DNA of 39,498 bases from Pelagibacteraceae bacterium AG-333-C14. GTDB lineage: Bacteria > Pseudomonadota > Alphaproteobacteria > Pelagibacterales > AG-422-B15. Shown here piece after piece: positions 37,023 to 39,498 of this stretch; position 1 is the stretch's first letter; each line of letters opens with the position of its first letter. Location of the stretch: assembly GCA_003282485.1 (NCBI GenBank), contig QBZD01000009.1, forward strand, positions 1 through 39,498, read 5' to 3'. The translations under genes were made by a program, and so were the position numbers. The notes under the pieces were generated by a model, which saw only the letters and a program-made list of their open reading frames with translations, was not told the origin of the DNA and did not search any database.

Positions 37023-38304
37023 AGTTTTGGGTATAGGAATAGCAGGATTAGGAACTGTTGGAACAGGTTTTTTGAAGCAACTAAAAGGCTTAAAAACTAC
37101 AGCAAAAAAATCAGCTAATATAAGGGTTGTTAAAATTGCCGTTAAAAGTCTTAAAAAGAAGAGAGATCTTCCTATTAAACAATTACCTTTGACCTCAAAT
37201 ACATTGAGTCTTGCAGATGATGACTCCATTGACGTTGTTGTTGAATTAATTGGTGGCTCTAAAGGAATTGCTTATAATTTAGTAAAGAAATCTCTAAAAA
37301 ATAAAAAGCACGTCATTACTGCTAACAAAGCACTTATGGCACTACATGGTAATGAATTAGCCAAGATCGCAGAAAAAAATAATGTATCACTAAATTATGA
37401 GGCTGCTATTGCTGGGGGAATTCCGATTGTTAAAGCAGTAAGAGAAAATTTACGCTTCAATAAAATTAAGAAAATATATGGAATACTTAACGGTACTTGT
37501 AATTATATTTTGACAAAGATGGATAGGAATCTTGGAGACTTTAAAGATGTACTTAGCGATGCACAACAGAAAGGGTTTGCTGAACTTGACCCTACCTTTG
37601 ATATTGAAGGGATAGATGCAGCGCATAAAATTACTCTATTATCATGTTTGGCATTTGATGTGCCAATAAGTTTTAGTTCAACATATATTGAGGGCATTTC
37701 AAAAATTGATACCAACGATTTTAAATATGCTAGTGAGTTTGGCTATGTAATCAAATTACTCGCAGTCAGTTCAAAGGTTAACAACAAAGTTGAACAAAGA
37801 GTTCACCCATGTTTTGTTAAACAAGCATCAGATATAGCTAAAGTAGATAACGAATTAAATGCAGTAATCGTTGAGGATAATGTTATCGGTAAAAACATGT
37901 TTCAAGGGCCAGGAGCGGGCGCAGGTCCAACAGGAGCATCGGTCATGTCTGATTTAATGGAAATAGTAAAAGGTACAATTAATTTACCATTAGGCTCACC
38001 AGTTGACGCAAAGAAAAAACTTATTTTTCAAAAAATTGAAAATCTATCATTTCCATATTACGTAAGAATTATGGGCAAGGATCGTGCAGGTGTTATGGCA
38101 AAAATTTCAAGAGCTTTATCTAAGAAAGGTATATCTATTAAAAGCATAATCCAAAAACCGTCTAAAAAGACAAAATATGCGGAAATAATTTTAATTACAC
38201 ACAAAGTTAAGGAATCATCTCTGAAAGTTGCTTTAAATCAAATTAAAAGATTACCAGAAGTGGCAGCATCTGCTAAATTCATCAGAATCGAAGATTCGTT
38301 ATGA
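37015..38304 (+). CDS. hom: Homoserine dehydrogenase
   Basis: This enzyme reduces aspartate semialdehyde to homoserine, the branch point to threonine and methionine. The 429-residue protein has NAD(P) fold GIGIAGLGTVGTG, TANKALMA, AIAGGIPIVKA, ILNGTCNYI, the catalytic segment DIEGIDAAHKI, and a C-terminal ACT domain (about 350-429) that usually gives threonine feedback. It starts inside the lipoprotein gene (8-base overlap) and overlaps the glpX ATG. Homoserine made here feeds the acetylhomoserine used by MetY. Confidence 0.96.
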   Translation: MNKVLGIGIAGLGTVGTGFLKQLKGLKTTAKKSANIRVVKIAVKSLKKKRDLPIKQLPLTSNTLSLADDDSIDVVVELIGGSKGIAYNLVKKSLKNKKHVITANKALMALHGNELAKIAEKNNVSLNYEAAIAGGIPIVKAVRENLRFNKIKKIYGILNGTCNYILTKMDRNLGDFKDVLSDAQQKGFAELDPTFDIEGIDAAHKITLLSCLAFDVPISFSSTYIEGISKIDTNDFKYASEFGYVIKLLAVSSKVNNKVEQRVHPCFVKQASDIAKVDNELNAVIVEDNVIGKNMFQGPGAGAGPTGASVMSDLMEIVKGTINLPLGSPVDAKKKLIFQKIENLSFPYYVRIMGKDRAGVMAKISRALSKKGISIKSIIQKPSKKTKYAEIILITHKVKESSLKVALNQIKRLPEVAASAKFIRIEDSL

Positions 38305-39251
38305 CCATTATATCAACACAATATGCATCAGGAATAGTTGCGGCAACTGAAAAAGCAGCGATTGCTTCGTCTATGCTAATTGGTCTTGGAGATGAAAAAG
38401 CGGCAGATCAAAAAGCCGTGGATGCAATGAGAACTGCATTAAATCAAATTGATTTTAAGGGAAGAATAGTGATCGGTGAGGGCGAAAGAGATGAAGCTCC
38501 CATGTTATATATAGGAGAAGAAGTTGGTACAGGAAGGAATCATGAAGTTGATATAGCTTTAGATCCTCTTGAAGGAACTACAATTACTGCAAAAGGCATG
38601 CCTAATTCTTTGTCTGTAATTGCAGCTGCTCAAAGGGGCGGACTTTTATACGCGCCTGATACCTATATGAATAAAATTGCGGTTGGTGGGGATCTTCCAG
38701 ATGGGATTATTGATTTAGACGCTACTACTAAAGAGAATATGCAGAATATTGCTGATGCCAAAAAAGTTCCAATAAATGAAGTTACAGCATGTGTCTTAGA
38801 AAGATCTCGTCATGATAGTATTATCGAAGATCTTAGGTCAATTGGGGCAAAAATAGTTTTAATCCCCGATGGAGATGTGGCTGGCATTATTATGACTACT
38901 CAGGAACATAGTTCTGTAGATATTTATATGGGTGTAGGAGGAGCTCCTGAAGGTGTACTTGCAGCTGCTGCATTGCAATGTATTGGTGGTCAAATGCAAA
39001 CAAGACTTGTAATAAACAATGAAGATGAAAAAATCAGAGCTGAAAAAATAGGTATAAAAGACTTAAATAAAAAATACTCGCTTGATGAGCTGGCTCATGG
39101 GGATATTATTTTTTCAGCAACAGGTGTAACCGAAGGAACAATGGTAAGAGGAGTAAGAACAAATCAAAATAAATATGTAACTCATTCTTTAGTACTAAGA
39201 ACGGGTGAATCTTCGTCACAATACATAGAAACATATCACGATATTAGTTGA
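38301..39251 (+). CDS. glpX: Class II fructose-1,6-bisphosphatase (GlpX)
   Basis: GlpX dephosphorylates fructose 1,6-bisphosphate in gluconeogenesis. The 316-residue protein has VIGEGERDEAPML, the metal-site ALDPLEGTT, MGVGGAPEGVLAAAAL and FSATGVTEG. Together with hom and recJ it forms the common alphaproteobacterial hom-glpX-recJ order. Its ATG overlaps the hom stop. Confidence 0.96.
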   Translation: MTIISTQYASGIVAATEKAAIASSMLIGLGDEKAADQKAVDAMRTALNQIDFKGRIVIGEGERDEAPMLYIGEEVGTGRNHEVDIALDPLEGTTITAKGMPNSLSVIAAAQRGGLLYAPDTYMNKIAVGGDLPDGIIDLDATTKENMQNIADAKKVPINEVTACVLERSRHDSIIEDLRSIGAKIVLIPDGDVAGIIMTTQEHSSVDIYMGVGGAPEGVLAAAALQCIGGQMQTRLVINNEDEKIRAEKIGIKDLNKKYSLDELAHGDIIFSATGVTEGTMVRGVRTNQNKYVTHSLVLRTGESSSQYIETYHDIS

Positions 39252-39254
39252 TAG

Positions 39255-39498
39255 ATGTCTGATAATGAATTTAGTGTCGATATACAATCATTAACAAATA
39301 AAAACTGGAAACTAAAAGAATATAGCGATCGTCAAATAGATTTTATTTCACAAAAATATGGATTGAGTAGATTAGTTTCAAAGTTATTAAATATTAGAAA
39401 TATATCGGAACAAGACATACCAAGTTATATAAATCCATCTCTTAAAGAAAGTTTACCTGATCCATATAATTTAGTAGATATGGAAAAATCATGTGACC
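39255..39498 (+). CDS. recJ: Single-stranded-DNA-specific exonuclease RecJ (3' end outside window)
   Basis: RecJ digests single strands 5' to 3' in recombination and repair. Only the first 81 codons are present. The N-terminal pattern ISQKYGLSRLVSKLLNIRNI, then YINPSLKESLPDPYNLVDM, is characteristic of RecJ; the DHH catalytic motifs lie beyond the edge. It begins 3 bases after glpX, which supports the call. Confidence 0.9.
   Translation, partial: MSDNEFSVDIQSLTNKNWKLKEYSDRQIDFISQKYGLSRLVSKLLNIRNISEQDIPSYINPSLKESLPDPYNLVDMEKSCD

Noticed and set aside
1-39498. CRISPR array, prophage, insertion sequence, toxin-antitoxin or defence island
   Set aside because: No spaced direct repeats, transposase, integrase or recognisable defence genes were found; nearly all DNA is conserved housekeeping sequence.

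Overview
The window is dense, AT-rich (by eye roughly one third G+C) bacterial chromosome with about 50 genes, gaps mostly under 80 bp and many overlapping start/stop codons. Gene order points to an alphaproteobacterium with a streamlined genome. The diagnostic blocks are dapA-smpB-folK-rsh-pyrE-pdxJ-acpS-lepB-rnc-era-recO-parC; rpiB-glyA-nrdR-ribD-ribE-ribB-ribH-nusB; bamE / cytochrome bc1 chaperone-plsX-ihfA-merR-rpmG; DUF2842 / ctaA; rplM-rpsI-argC; and hom-glpX-recJ. These orders, the Cys-free HemB metal site, the K+-independent H+-pyrophosphatase and the AT content fit a free-living, probably marine, streamlined lineage. I cannot name the genus from sequence alone.

Layout. 1-2880: end of gatA, gatB and tRNA-Ser(GCU). 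2885-5002 (minus): soluble lytic transglycosylase. 5083-15988: one long plus-strand run covering lysine synthesis, trans-translation, folate, (p)ppGpp, pyrimidine, vitamin B6 and ACP activation, signal peptidase, RNase III, Era, RecO and ParC. 16009-18155: a small accessory pair, an FAD amine/amino-acid oxidase-like gene translationally coupled to a beta-hydroxyacid dehydrogenase that is broken by one base in an A9 run. 18144-19924 (minus): hemB and a DUF1295 membrane protein, divergent from a glycerophosphodiester phosphodiesterase (19939). 20746-26587: rpiB, glyA, nrdR, the riboflavin genes and nusB. 26661-28733: H+-translocating pyrophosphatase. 28736-31749: bamE divergent from the bc1 chaperone, then plsX, ihfA, merR and rpmG. 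31750-34626: chorismate mutase and DUF2842 (minus), ctaA (plus), metY (minus). 34627-34840: the longest gap, holding palindromes, a hairpin and a strong rplM promoter. 34841-39498: rplM, rpsI, argC, a small lipoprotein, hom, glpX and the start of recJ. No gap exceeds 300 bases. I saw no rRNA, CRISPR, IS element, phage gene or origin.

What stands out is mostly about genome compaction and regulation, not a new multi-gene system. The points are: the homopolymer frameshift in the dehydrogenase; two near-consensus promoters (ihfA, rplM) whose -10 boxes end exactly 8 nt before ATG, implying leaderless or nearly leaderless mRNAs; divergent gene pairs with start codons only 5, 14 and 18 bp apart; a structured metY leader; a bidirectional hairpin between ctaA and metY; a RibB whose GTP cyclohydrolase II domain has lost its zinc cysteines; and the absence of rpoZ and fabH from places where alphaproteobacteria often carry them.
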